From positions 1-64,000 of the forward strand of contig CACFNI010000002.1 in the NCBI GenBank assembly GCA_902567765.1: DNA of 64,000 bases, written 5' to 3'. Origin of the DNA: an uncultured Pelagibacteraceae bacterium. GTDB lineage: Bacteria > Pseudomonadota > Alphaproteobacteria > Pelagibacterales > Pelagibacteraceae. Under the pieces are notes generated by a model that saw only the letters and a program-made list of their open reading frames with translations, made no database searches and was not told where the DNA came from. Shown in pieces: positions 1-8,100 of the stretch; positions within the stretch are counted from its first letter, which is position 1; the number at the start of each line of letters is the position of its first letter. The position numbers and the translations under genes are program-made.

Positions 1-359
1 CGCAATCTAAATTTTTTAAAGAAGAATATTCTGTTACCAATCTTACTGATAGAATGGGCATGAGATTAAAGGGATCAATCTTAGAAAATATAAAAAGTAC
101 TAATATAAAATCAGAAGGGTTAATTAAAGGAGTAATTCAAGTACCCGCTGATGGCAATCCAATTATATTACTAAATGATCATGGGACTATCGGTGGTTAT
201 CCTAAAATTGCAGTAGTTATTTCTGCTGACCTAGATAAAGTTTCACAACTTACTCCAAATACAAAAATTAAGTTTGAAGAAGTAAGTCTTGAAGATGCTG
301 AAAATATATTTAAAAATTATTTAACTGAAACAAATAAATATTTAAATGAAATTAATTAG
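1..359 (+). CDS. 5-oxoprolinase subunit C / KipA-like carboxyltransferase domain protein (3' part only)
   Basis: The reading frame is open from the first bases of the window (codons from position 3) to a TAG at 357-359, so this is the C-terminal ~118 residues of a longer protein; the first internal ATG at 54 is not the start. The visible segment contains a TDRMG.RL.G stretch and, later, an ILLNDHGTIGGYPKIA-type stretch, both typical of the PxpC/KipA (allophanate hydrolase subunit 2-like, cyclophilin-like fold) family, which with PxpA and PxpB hydrolyses 5-oxoproline to glutamate. The next gene starts inside this one (14-base overlap), suggesting co-transcription. The partner genes would lie upstream, outside the window. 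Confidence 0.75.
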   Translation, partial: QSKFFKEEYSVTNLTDRMGMRLKGSILENIKSTNIKSEGLIKGVIQVPADGNPIILLNDHGTIGGYPKIAVVISADLDKVSQLTPNTKIKFEEVSLEDAENIFKNYLTETNKYLNEIN

Positions 360-1209
360 AAGTCTTCCTGGGCCTGTACTTGTGTTTTTAGGTGCTTTTT
401 CCCTAAGCTTTGGAGGATTGATAATAAAATCCTTTGAGGGCTCAACTCAGTGGCAAATTCTATTTTGGAGAACTGTATTTTTTTTATTAGTCATTTCTAT
501 TTATTTATTAATTACTTACAAAAAAAATATTTTTAAATCATTCTATGATTCAGGTATACCAGGCTTTTTTGGGGGACTAATTTTATCTTTTGGTTTTTGT
601 GGATATGTATTTGCCATGTACAATACAACTGTTGCAAATACAAATTTTATAATACAAACTCAAACGATTTTCCTTGCAATATTTGGATATTTTTTTTTAA
701 AAGAAAAAATTTCAAAAGTTACTTTAACCTCAATTATTTTAGCTATATCTGGAATTATATTAATGGTTGGAAATACATTGTCGCCAGGCCAAATGTTTGG
801 AAATATAGCTGCCTTTTCGATGCCGATTTCTTTTGCTGTTCTAATACTTGTTATAAGAAAATATCCAAGTATTGATATGGTGCCTTCTCAATTTATTGCA
901 GGTATATTTGCTCTAATAATTGGTTATCTGATGTCTGGAAAGATTCTTATATCTTATCACGATATTTTTTTAGGATTTCTTGCAGGTTTTTTTCAGCTTG
1001 GTTTTGGATTTATTTTCATAACAATAGGAGCTCAACGAACGCCTTCAGCAATGGTTGGAATTATAATGTTAACAGAAGCTGTTTTTGGACCTTTGTGGGC
1101 CTGGTTATTTATCAACGAACAACCACCGAATGTAGTTTTAGCAGGAGGGACAATTGTAATAATTGCAGTATTAATGCAATTTTTGCATCAATACAAACTG
1201 AGCAAATGA
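346..1209 (+). CDS. EamA-family (DMT) transporter
   Basis: 287 residues, almost entirely hydrophobic, with about ten predicted membrane spans arranged as two EamA repeats of roughly 140 residues. The end of the first repeat has the family pattern of a short loop followed by FLKEKIS, and the second repeat ends with a W.W.FINEQPP-type motif followed by GGxxI, as in drug/metabolite exporters. The substrate cannot be read from sequence. ATG at 346 lies inside the preceding gene and its TGA overlaps the next ATG (ATGA at 1206-1209), so translation is probably coupled. Confidence 0.85.
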   Translation: MKLIRSLPGPVLVFLGAFSLSFGGLIIKSFEGSTQWQILFWRTVFFLLVISIYLLITYKKNIFKSFYDSGIPGFFGGLILSFGFCGYVFAMYNTTVANTNFIIQTQTIFLAIFGYFFLKEKISKVTLTSIILAISGIILMVGNTLSPGQMFGNIAAFSMPISFAVLILVIRKYPSIDMVPSQFIAGIFALIIGYLMSGKILISYHDIFLGFLAGFFQLGFGFIFITIGAQRTPSAMVGIIMLTEAVFGPLWAWLFINEQPPNVVLAGGTIVIIAVLMQFLHQYKLSK

Positions 1210-2456
1210 AAATAGCAGTTATTGGATCAGGTATCTCAGGATTAAGCGCATCATATTATCTATCAAAAAAATTTAAGGTAGACTTATTCGAAAAAGAAGA
1301 TCGTTTTGGGGGACATTCTTATACTCTTAAAATTTTATATGATCAAAAAAATAAAAAACACATAAATGTTGATATAGGATTTATTGTTTTTAATGAAAAA
1401 ACGTATCCAAATTTAATTAATTTTTTTAAAGAACTAGGCGTAGAATATGAAAAAAGTGACATGTCTTTTTCAGTGTCGGTTGAAAATACGAACATAGAGT
1501 ATTGTGGAAGAGGAATTAAGGGAGTTTTTTCTAATACAGAAAATATATTAAATCTAAATTTTATAAAAATGTTTTACGAAATAATCCGTTTTTACAATAA
1601 ATGTGAAAAAATGGATATAGATAAAATTAAAAACATTACTCTAAATGAATATTTAACTAAAGAAAAATTATCAAGCTACTTTATTTATTATCATTTGATA
1701 CCTATGGTTTCTGCAATTTGGTCAATGCCACCAAAAGAAATAAAACAAATGCCGTTAAAGTTTTTCATTATTTTTTTTAAAAACCACGGTTTATTTAAAA
1801 TTAGAAAAAGACCTCAATGGTTTACAGTCAAAAATAGAAGTAAAAATTATGTTGATAAAGTGCTTAATAAAATAAGTGGTGAATACTATAAAAATTATCA
1901 TATAAACAAAGTTATTAGAAATAAAAATAATGTAAGCATTTACTACGGAGATGAAAATGAGTTTTTTAATTACGACAAGGTAATAATGGCAACGCATGCT
2001 GATCAAGTGTTAGATTTAATTCAAAATCCAAAAGAAGATGAAATTAAAATTTTAAGAAATTTTAAATATAAAGAAAATCTTGCATTTATACACTCAGACG
2101 AAAAAGTTATGCCTAAAAATAAAAAAAACTGGTGTTCATGGAATTCTTCAATTGATGATGACAATTTAAAAAAAAGTTCCGTAACATATTGGCTTAACCT
2201 ATTGCAAAATTTAAATATAGATAAAAATATTTTTTTAACAATTAATCCTTCTCAAAAAATCTCGGAGGAAAAAATTTATAAAAAGATAACTTTTACACAT
2301 CCATATTATGATGAAGAAACTTTAAATAATCAGAAACTTCTTAAATCATTACAAAACAAAGAAAATATTCTTTTTTGTGGAAGTTATTTTGGTTATGGGT
2401 TTCATGAGGATGGAATAAAATCATCTTTAGAAATGATTAAATATATTAATGTTTAA
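1206..2456 (+). CDS. COG2907-type FAD/NAD(P)-binding oxidoreductase
   Basis: I place the start at ATG 1206 (416 residues), because the Rossmann dinucleotide motif VIGSGISGLSA begins right after it and it overlaps the previous stop as ATGA; a longer open frame from 1095 has no such support. The C-terminus shows the family signature FCGSYFGYGFHEDGIKSS, the second FAD-contact region of amine-oxidase-like flavoproteins. In other bacteria this family sits beside DUF1365 and a cyclopropane-fatty-acid-synthase-like methyltransferase, exactly as here, in loci linked to modified membrane fatty acids and singlet-oxygen response. A role in fatty-acyl desaturation or oxidation is therefore inferred, not shown. 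Confidence 0.85.
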   Translation: MKIAVIGSGISGLSASYYLSKKFKVDLFEKEDRFGGHSYTLKILYDQKNKKHINVDIGFIVFNEKTYPNLINFFKELGVEYEKSDMSFSVSVENTNIEYCGRGIKGVFSNTENILNLNFIKMFYEIIRFYNKCEKMDIDKIKNITLNEYLTKEKLSSYFIYYHLIPMVSAIWSMPPKEIKQMPLKFFIIFFKNHGLFKIRKRPQWFTVKNRSKNYVDKVLNKISGEYYKNYHINKVIRNKNNVSIYYGDENEFFNYDKVIMATHADQVLDLIQNPKEDEIKILRNFKYKENLAFIHSDEKVMPKNKKNWCSWNSSIDDDNLKKSSVTYWLNLLQNLNIDKNIFLTINPSQKISEEKIYKKITFTHPYYDEETLNNQKLLKSLQNKENILFCGSYFGYGFHEDGIKSSLEMIKYINV

Positions 2457-3216
2457 AGAATCTTCCATTTACTCTGGTCAAGTTATTCACAAAAGATTTA
2501 AACCTAAGGTGCATTTTTTTAAATATAAAGTTTTCTCTCTTTTGATAGATTTATCAGAAATACATTTGATTTCTAAAAAGATTTTGTTTTTTTCATATAA
2601 CAAATTTAATCTAATTAGTTTTTTTGATAAGGATCATGGTGATAGAGATGGGTCAAATCTTGAAGAGTGGGTAATAAACAATCTAAAGGTACATAATATT
2701 GCTATCGAAAATATCAAAATTAAACTTTTATGTTATCCAAGAATATTTGGATACGTTTTTAACCCATTAAGTATTTTTTTTGTTTACAATAATAAAAATT
2801 CATTAATTTCTATACTTTACGAGGTCAAAAATACATTTGGAGAACAGCATACATATGTTTTTAAAGTGGAAAACGAAGAAAAAGTAATTGAGAATAATTG
2901 TAAAAAAAAATTCTTCGTTTCTCCATTTATGGATTTAGAATCAACTTACTATTTTAAAATTTTATATCCTGGAAGTAAATTGTCGGTTGTAATTGATCAG
3001 AGAGATAAAGAAGGAAAATTGTTATTTGCTTCACAAGATGGTGACAGAATAGATTTTTCCTCTAAAAATCTGATTTTTTCTTTCTTAAAGCATCCTTTTA
3101 TGACTTTAAAAATTATAACGGCGATACATTTTGAGGCATTAAGATTATGGACAAAAGGCATTAAGTTAGTAAAAAAAAAAATCAAAATAAAAAATAACAT
3201 AACTTTTGAAAAGTAA
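2449..3216 (+). CDS. DUF1365 domain-containing protein
   Basis: 255 residues beginning with SSIYSGQVIHKRFKPKVHFF, the characteristic N-terminus of DUF1365 proteins, followed by a YPRIFGYVFNPLSIFF segment and a central SPFMDLESTYYFK stretch that are family hallmarks. The biochemical function of the family is unknown; it is nearly always next to a COG2907 flavoprotein and a CFA-synthase-like enzyme, with which it overlaps here by 8 bases upstream. It probably works on the same membrane-lipid modification. ATG 2449 is used. Confidence 0.85.
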   Translation: MFKESSIYSGQVIHKRFKPKVHFFKYKVFSLLIDLSEIHLISKKILFFSYNKFNLISFFDKDHGDRDGSNLEEWVINNLKVHNIAIENIKIKLLCYPRIFGYVFNPLSIFFVYNNKNSLISILYEVKNTFGEQHTYVFKVENEEKVIENNCKKKFFVSPFMDLESTYYFKILYPGSKLSVVIDQRDKEGKLLFASQDGDRIDFSSKNLIFSFLKHPFMTLKIITAIHFEALRLWTKGIKLVKKKIKIKNNITFEK

Positions 3217-3217
3217 A

Positions 3218-4390
3218 ATGAATTTTATTGCTGACAAAATTGTCTTCACCTCATTAAAAAATATGAAATTAGGTTTTATAAATGTAACTAATTATAATGG
3301 GCAAAAGTTTTATTTAGGAAATAAAAATTCAATAAAAAGGGCTAGTTTAGTAATAAAAAAAAAGAGTTTTACATTAGAAGTAATATCTAAGGGCAGTGTG
3401 GGGCTTGCAGAGTCATACATGCGAGGAGATTTTGACACTGATAATTTAACAAATTTAATAGAAATATTAGCTGACAATATTGGAGCAGTTCATAAATTTG
3501 CAGGAATAATGGATGCACCATTAATTAATTATTTTAAAAATTTTGTTTTTAAAAATACAAAAAAAAGAAGTAAAGAAAATATTTCAAAACACTACGATCT
3601 TGGTAATGAATTTTTTTCACTTTGGCTTGACAAAACCTTGACTTATTCAAGTGCAATTTTTGAAAGCGAAAAAAACAATTTAGAGGAAGCACAACTATAT
3701 AAATACAAAAAACTATCTAATTTAATTAAACCTAAATCAGGAGATAAAATGCTTGAGATAGGATGTGGCTGGGGAGGTTATGCAGAATTTATAGGAAAAA
3801 ATTTTGATGTAAAATTAGATTGTATAACAATTTCAAAAAAACAATATGATTATGCCAAAGAAAGAATCTCTAAAAACGGTTTAAACGAAAAAATTAATAT
3901 TGAAATGTTAGATTATAGGGATGTTAAAAAAAAATATAATTCTATAACCTCTATTGAAATGATAGAGGCTGTAGGTCAAAACTATCTTAAAAAATATTTC
4001 CAAAAAATAAAAGAGAGCTTAGTAGATAATGGAAAAGCAGCGATCCAAGCAATAACCATTGATGATAATCTATACAATCGCTATAAAAAAAAAGAGGACT
4101 TTATTCAAAAATATATTTTTCCTGGTGGTTTTTTACCTAGTAAAAATAGTTTAATAAGTTTATCAAAGGAAACAAATCTTATTTTTGAAGAGAGCACTTC
4201 ATATGGATCTCATTATTCCAGTACATTAAATTTATGGAGAGAAGAATTTTCGAAAAAATGGGAACAGATATCAAGCCAGGGGTTTGATTTAACTTTTAAG
4301 AGAATGTGGAACTTCTACTTGTCTTATTGTGAGGCAGGATTTAAGTCCAAAAATATCGATCTAATTCAATTTTCATTATCTAATAAATAG
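3218..4390 (+). CDS. Cyclopropane-fatty-acyl-phospholipid synthase-like SAM methyltransferase
   Basis: SAM-dependent enzyme acting on unsaturated acyl chains of membrane phospholipids. The order of motifs is that of the family: HYDLGNEFFSLWLD (substrate-side loop), LEIGCGWGGYAEF (SAM-binding motif I), TISKKQYDYAKERI, then EMIEAVGQNYLKKYF and a YIFPGGFLPS segment. Length (390 residues) is normal. ATG 3218, two bases after the previous stop, is preferred over an in-frame TTG at 3206. Gene context (COG2907 and DUF1365 upstream, DUF3833 downstream) matches clusters in which the homologue methylates cis-vaccenoyl chains on the way to furan fatty acids, so the product may be a methylated rather than a cyclopropane acid. 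Confidence 0.88.
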   Translation: MNFIADKIVFTSLKNMKLGFINVTNYNGQKFYLGNKNSIKRASLVIKKKSFTLEVISKGSVGLAESYMRGDFDTDNLTNLIEILADNIGAVHKFAGIMDAPLINYFKNFVFKNTKKRSKENISKHYDLGNEFFSLWLDKTLTYSSAIFESEKNNLEEAQLYKYKKLSNLIKPKSGDKMLEIGCGWGGYAEFIGKNFDVKLDCITISKKQYDYAKERISKNGLNEKINIEMLDYRDVKKKYNSITSIEMIEAVGQNYLKKYFQKIKESLVDNGKAAIQAITIDDNLYNRYKKKEDFIQKYIFPGGFLPSKNSLISLSKETNLIFEESTSYGSHYSSTLNLWREEFSKKWEQISSQGFDLTFKRMWNFYLSYCEAGFKSKNIDLIQFSLSNK

Positions 4391-4396
4391 ACATTT

Positions 4397-4924
4397 ATGC
4401 GAATAATATTTAGTATACTTACATTATTTTTATTATTTGGATGCTCAAATAACACTATGAAACCAACAGATTTTAAAGATCAAAAGCCAAGATTAATTAT
4501 AGAGGAATATTTGACCGGCAATGTTAAAGCTTATGGTATTTTGCAAAATAGATCTGGAAAAGTTACTAGACAGTTTACTGCTGATTTAGATGGCAAATGG
4601 GATGGTCAACAATTAATTCTCGATGAAAAATTTAATTGGAATGATGGTGAAATCCAAACTCGACAGTGGAAAATTAATAAAATTGATGAACATAATTATG
4701 AAGGAACGGCTAGTGATGTTGTTGGAACCGCTAAAGGTTTTTCATATGGTCCTGCTTTTAAGTTTGAATATGTTTTGTTAGTTCCTGTTAAGGGAAAAGA
4801 AATTAAAATTACCTTTGATGACTGGATTTTTAAGCAAGATGAACGAGTTGCAATAAACAGAGCAACAATGACAAAATTTGGTTTTAAAGTAGCAGAATTA
4901 ACAGTTATGTTTGTTAAAAACTAA
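4397..4924 (+). CDS. DUF3833-family lipoprotein
   Basis: 175 residues with an N-terminal lipoprotein signal (MRIIFSILTLFLLFGC, lipobox ending in Cys16), predicting a lipid-anchored envelope protein. The body has the beta-rich pattern of DUF3833 (ending in a W.F..DERVAINRATMTKFGF..AELT stretch). DUF3833 genes accompany CFA-synthase/COG2907/DUF1365 sets in other proteobacteria; molecular function is unknown. It lies 6 bases after the methyltransferase. Its TAA shares bases 4922-4923 with the TAG of the convergent SDR gene. Confidence 0.75.
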   Translation: MRIIFSILTLFLLFGCSNNTMKPTDFKDQKPRLIIEEYLTGNVKAYGILQNRSGKVTRQFTADLDGKWDGQQLILDEKFNWNDGEIQTRQWKINKIDEHNYEGTASDVVGTAKGFSYGPAFKFEYVLLVPVKGKEIKITFDDWIFKQDERVAINRATMTKFGFKVAELTVMFVKN

Positions 4925-5679
4925 TCAACTATTTTTTTCATACCTTTTTCTACAATTCTAAAATACAAACCATTAGGTATTACTTTTAAAACTTTCATTA
5001 TGGACGTAAAAGATTTAGGGAAATGAATTTCAAAACTTTTACTTTTAGTTAAACCTTTAAACATCTGTTCAGCAGCAAATTCAGCAGATTTAATCATTGG
5101 CATTGGGAAATCATTTTTATCAGTCATAGGAGTTTTAATAAAACCAGGGCTTATAAGAGAAACTCTTACATCATGCCTTTTTAAATCAAAGTACAAACTC
5201 TCTGCAAAACTGCTAAGTGCTGACTTCGAGGCGCAGTATGCACCTGCAGCAGGCAATCCTCTATATCCTGCCACCGAGGAAACAATTGAAATATGCCCAG
5301 ATTTTCTAGATTTATAATATTCATAAACTGAGTTGATTGAGTTTACTGTACCAAAAAAATTTACTTCCATTATTTTTTTTACTTTTTCCAAATTCAAAGT
5401 TTTCTCAGATTTAGGATCATGAATTCCTGTTGAAAAAACAGATATATCTATATCGCCTAACTTTTTTTTTATTTCTTCGAATACCGATTTGCATTTTTCA
5501 CTATCTGTAACATCTAATGGAAAGTAACTAATGTTTTTTTGACTTTTAGAAATTTCCTTTAATAATTCTTCTCTTCTAGCAGATATAGCTACATGCCAAC
5601 CCTCTTGAGAAAATTTAATTGCTAAAGCTTTTCCAATTCCACTACTAGCACCTGTAATCCAAATAGTTTTATTATTCAT
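4921..5679 (-). CDS. SDR-family short-chain dehydrogenase
   Basis: 252 residues with the classical SDR plan: cofactor motif ITGASSGIGKAL at the N-terminus with a following basic ISARRE segment suggesting NADP(H), catalytic Ser in VSSVAGYRG (about residue 140) and the YCASK catalytic Tyr/Lys pair, then SPGFIKTPMT. It is convergent with the DUF3833 gene (4-base overlap) and divergent from tspO. SDRs of this type appear with CFA/DUF1365 clusters, so a lipid-related substrate is possible but unproven. Confidence 0.85.
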   Translation of the reverse strand: MNNKTIWITGASSGIGKALAIKFSQEGWHVAISARREELLKEISKSQKNISYFPLDVTDSEKCKSVFEEIKKKLGDIDISVFSTGIHDPKSEKTLNLEKVKKIMEVNFFGTVNSINSVYEYYKSRKSGHISIVSSVAGYRGLPAAGAYCASKSALSSFAESLYFDLKRHDVRVSLISPGFIKTPMTDKNDFPMPMIKSAEFAAEQMFKGLTKSKSFEIHFPKSFTSIMKVLKVIPNGLYFRIVEKGMKKIVD

Positions 5680-5691
5680 GATATCTTGATG

Positions 5692-5697
5692 TATAAT
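5692..5697 (+). promoter_or_regulatory. Perfect -10 hexamer six bases before the tspO ATG
   Basis: TATAAT at 5692-5697 is followed by six bases and ATG at 5704. If it is a sigma70 -10 element, transcription starts on or next to the A of the ATG, giving a leaderless mRNA. I see no good -35. The position also argues against the earlier in-frame TTG (5686) and ATG (5689) as starts. Confidence 0.5.
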
Positions 5698-5703
5698 ACT
5701 TTT

Positions 5704-6171
5704 ATGCTTAAAAATAAATTTGTATCTTTTGTTCTTTTTGTTGCAGTAACTTTTTTAGCGTCTTTCATAGGACGTTTTGCGACAATATCATCAAAAGAAC
5801 CTTGGTATTCCTCTCTAAATAAATCTTTTTTAACTCCTCCTGATTGGATATTTGCTCCAGTTTGGACAACTCTTTATCTATTTATGGCAATTGCGATCTG
5901 GCATGCTTGGCATAAAAATAAAAAAAATTTTAATTTGGTCTTTATTTATATTACTCATCTATTTTTTAATACAACTTGGAGTATAGTTTTTTTTGTATAC
6001 CATAGTATTTCTGTCGCATTAATAAATTTAATAATAGTAATACTTTTTATAATATATTTGATTTTAAGATATAAAGATCTGAGCAAACTTAGCTTTTACT
6101 TAATGATTCCATATTTACTTTGGAGTTGTTATGCCTTAATCCTAAATCTAACCTTACTTATTTTAAATTAA
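5704..6171 (+). CDS. tspO: TspO/MBR family protein
   Basis: Small five-span membrane protein of the tryptophan-rich sensory protein / translocator family, which binds porphyrins and takes part in oxidative and light-stress signalling. Visible hallmarks are SSLNKSFLTPPDWIFAPVWT, the following LYLFMAIAIWHAW helix, FNTTWSIVFF and PYLLWSCYALILN. The start is set at ATG 5704 (155 residues) because a TATAAT ends seven bases before it; in-frame TTG 5686 and ATG 5689 would fall upstream of or inside the promoter. It follows a lipid/singlet-oxygen-type cluster, which fits a photo-oxidative stress role. Confidence 0.88.
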   Translation: MLKNKFVSFVLFVAVTFLASFIGRFATISSKEPWYSSLNKSFLTPPDWIFAPVWTTLYLFMAIAIWHAWHKNKKNFNLVFIYITHLFFNTTWSIVFFVYHSISVALINLIIVILFIIYLILRYKDLSKLSFYLMIPYLLWSCYALILNLTLLILN

Positions 6172-6172
6172 A

Positions 6173-7276
6173 ATGGATGATGTTGTTATAATAGGCGGTG
6201 GAATTATAGGTGCAGCAACGGCATATTTTTTGTCGAAAGAGGGACGCAAAGTTAAAGTCATAGAGCGAGACCCCACATATAAAAATGCATCATTTCCTTT
6301 ATCTCTTGGAGGTTTTAGAAGACAATTTTTTCAAAAAGAAAACATTCTGCTTGGAAAATTTGCGAGAGAGTTTATTTATGAAATTCCTAATTTATTAAAA
6401 ACAGATAAAAATCCAAATCCTACAGCAAGTATGGTTCCAAATGGATATTTGCTTTTATTTGGCCCTGAACATGCAGAAGAACAATATAAAGCTTTAGAAA
6501 ATCACAAAGCATGTAACGCTGGTACTAAGAATATTAGGGGCAGTGAACTAAAAAAAATTTTTCCTTATATTAATGAGGAAGGAATTGAGACTGCAACATA
6601 TACTGATGATAAAAATGAGGGATGGATTGACCCATTTTTATTTCATAGCGCTTTAAAAAGTAAAGCTATAGAGCTAGGCGCAGAGTTTGTAAAAGGTGAA
6701 GTCAAAAGTATAAATGAAATTAAAGCTAAAACTATAGTTTCTGCTGCAGGGTGCTGGACGAAAGAACTGCTTAGTGATATTCCTGTAGTTCCACAAAAAC
6801 ATACAGTCTTTAGAGTAAAATGTCCTAAACATATTCCTGAAATGCCTCTGACTGGTGATTTAACCACAGGCGTTTATTGGAGACCAGAGGGTAAAGAATA
6901 TTTGGCCGGATCCCCAAAATCTATTTTTGATGCTGAAGATCTAGAACCTGCTTGGAATGATTTTGAAGAACTTGTTTGGCCAGCTTTAGCAAAAAGAATT
7001 CCTGCTTTTGAAGAACTTAAATTAACTGGTGGTTGGGCAGGATATTATGATTGCAATAGACTTGATAACAATGCAGTAGTTGGAAAACATCCAAAATATG
7101 AAAATGTTTATATGGCATCAGGTTTCACCGGAAGAGGATTAATGCAAGCCCCAGGAATTGGAAGAGCATTAACAGAACTTATAACGACAGGATCGTATCA
7201 ATCGATTGATATAAGCTGCTTTGGAGTAGAAAGAATTTTACAAAAAAATGCAAGACACGAACCTTACGTTCTTTAG
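6173..7276 (+). CDS. FAD-dependent oxidoreductase, DadA/glycine-oxidase (FOXRED1-like) family
   Basis: 367 residues with an N-terminal FAD motif VVIIGGGIIGAATAYFL and the C-terminal GWAGYYDCNRLDNNAVVG...VYMASGFTGRGLMQAPGIGRALTEL region usual in the D-amino-acid/sarcosine/glycine oxidase superfamily. Likely oxidises an amino or N-methylamino acid in the cytoplasm; substrate unknown. No signal peptide. It starts one base after tspO and its stop abuts the next ATG (7277), so 6173-10508 looks like one transcription unit with an oxygenase, ureohydrolase and aldehyde dehydrogenase. Confidence 0.85.
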   Translation: MDDVVIIGGGIIGAATAYFLSKEGRKVKVIERDPTYKNASFPLSLGGFRRQFFQKENILLGKFAREFIYEIPNLLKTDKNPNPTASMVPNGYLLLFGPEHAEEQYKALENHKACNAGTKNIRGSELKKIFPYINEEGIETATYTDDKNEGWIDPFLFHSALKSKAIELGAEFVKGEVKSINEIKAKTIVSAAGCWTKELLSDIPVVPQKHTVFRVKCPKHIPEMPLTGDLTTGVYWRPEGKEYLAGSPKSIFDAEDLEPAWNDFEELVWPALAKRIPAFEELKLTGGWAGYYDCNRLDNNAVVGKHPKYENVYMASGFTGRGLMQAPGIGRALTELITTGSYQSIDISCFGVERILQKNARHEPYVL

Positions 7277-7975
7277 ATGAGCAAAATCTATAATTTTTTT
7301 CCACTTTCAATTTATAGAGGAAAAATTGAATTACCTGAAAACACAAAAAAAGATATGGTAAAAGAAATAATTTCTATGAAAGAGACATCTGATCAGGGTT
7401 TAAAACCATCACAAAATGCTTGGACAGGGGACACACATGGATACGAGTATTTATTTCAAAATAAAAAATTTGAAACTTTTTATAAAGAGGTTGAAAAACA
7501 CGTAATTAAGTATATGGATCACTTTGAGTTAGATGTAAGTAAATTAGACTTTTATTTTCAAAGATCATGGGCAACATTATCTAATTCCAAAGAACACATT
7601 TCACCACATGATCATTCACAATCAAACTTATCTTTTGCATATTATCTTAAAAAACAACCTGGAGACTCTAAATTAGTTTTAGTAGACAAAAGCAAACATA
7701 ATGAATTTATTCCACAGTTGTTTACCTCTCCATCTGTCAATAGAAATAAAATTTTTAAAAAAAGAACACTTACCAATACACCCAGGATTAATATTGAAGC
7801 TGAAGAAGATGATATAGTTATATTCCCATCAAAAACATTACATGGAACCGAAAAAAACATTAATAATAATGAAAGGATATCAATTTCAGCAGATATATCT
7901 GTTTTAGCAAAAGAATCTAAAAATTTAGAACATTTAACCCCACCATTCTCTGAATGGAAAAAATTTAATAAATAA
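7277..7975 (+). CDS. 2OG-Fe(II) oxygenase-like protein (2OG-FeII_Oxy_5 / TIGR02466 type)
   Basis: 232 residues starting FFPLSIYRGKI, then the double-stranded beta-helix metal site: SPHDHSQSNLSFAYYL supplies an HxH pair (about residues 115-117) and IVIFPSKTLHGTEKN...ERISISADI supplies the distal His and the Arg expected to hold 2-oxoglutarate. This is the pattern of the 2OG-Fe(II) family related to phage-encoded putative oxygenases; substrate unknown. Its TAA overlaps the ATG of a tiny membrane-protein gene (TAATG). A second member of the family lies at 20812-21456 with the same kind of small downstream partner. Confidence 0.75.
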   Translation: MSKIYNFFPLSIYRGKIELPENTKKDMVKEIISMKETSDQGLKPSQNAWTGDTHGYEYLFQNKKFETFYKEVEKHVIKYMDHFELDVSKLDFYFQRSWATLSNSKEHISPHDHSQSNLSFAYYLKKQPGDSKLVLVDKSKHNEFIPQLFTSPSVNRNKIFKKRTLTNTPRINIEAEEDDIVIFPSKTLHGTEKNINNNERISISADISVLAKESKNLEHLTPPFSEWKKFNK

Positions 7976-8100
7976 TGAAAAACAAAAAAAAAAGATCTTC
8001 AAAATCTGCTGAAACAATACTTGTAGGCTGGAGAAAATTGATGCCTTTTTATTATGCTGCTGCTATTATAATAGTATTTTTAATAGCATTTTTTGCATGA
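7975..8100 (+). CDS. Single-span 41-residue membrane protein coupled to the oxygenase
   Basis: Small gene of 42 codons: ATG at 7975 shares one base with the preceding TAA, and TGA 8098-8100 overlaps the ATG of the next gene (ATGA at 8097). These tight couplings on both sides are strong evidence that it is translated. The product has a very basic N-terminus (K and R at most positions 2-10), a Trp19-Arg-Lys21 step and one C-terminal membrane helix from about residue 22 to 41, so N-in and tail-anchored-like topology is expected. Function unknown; compare the 50-residue protein at 20670-20822. Confidence 0.8.
   Translation: MKNKKKRSSKSAETILVGWRKLMPFYYAAAIIIVFLIAFFA

Noticed and set aside
1095..1205. 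Upstream extension of the COG2907 gene
   Set aside because: The extension overlaps the EamA transporter by over 110 bases and has no similarity to flavoproteins; the Rossmann motif starts just after ATG 1206.
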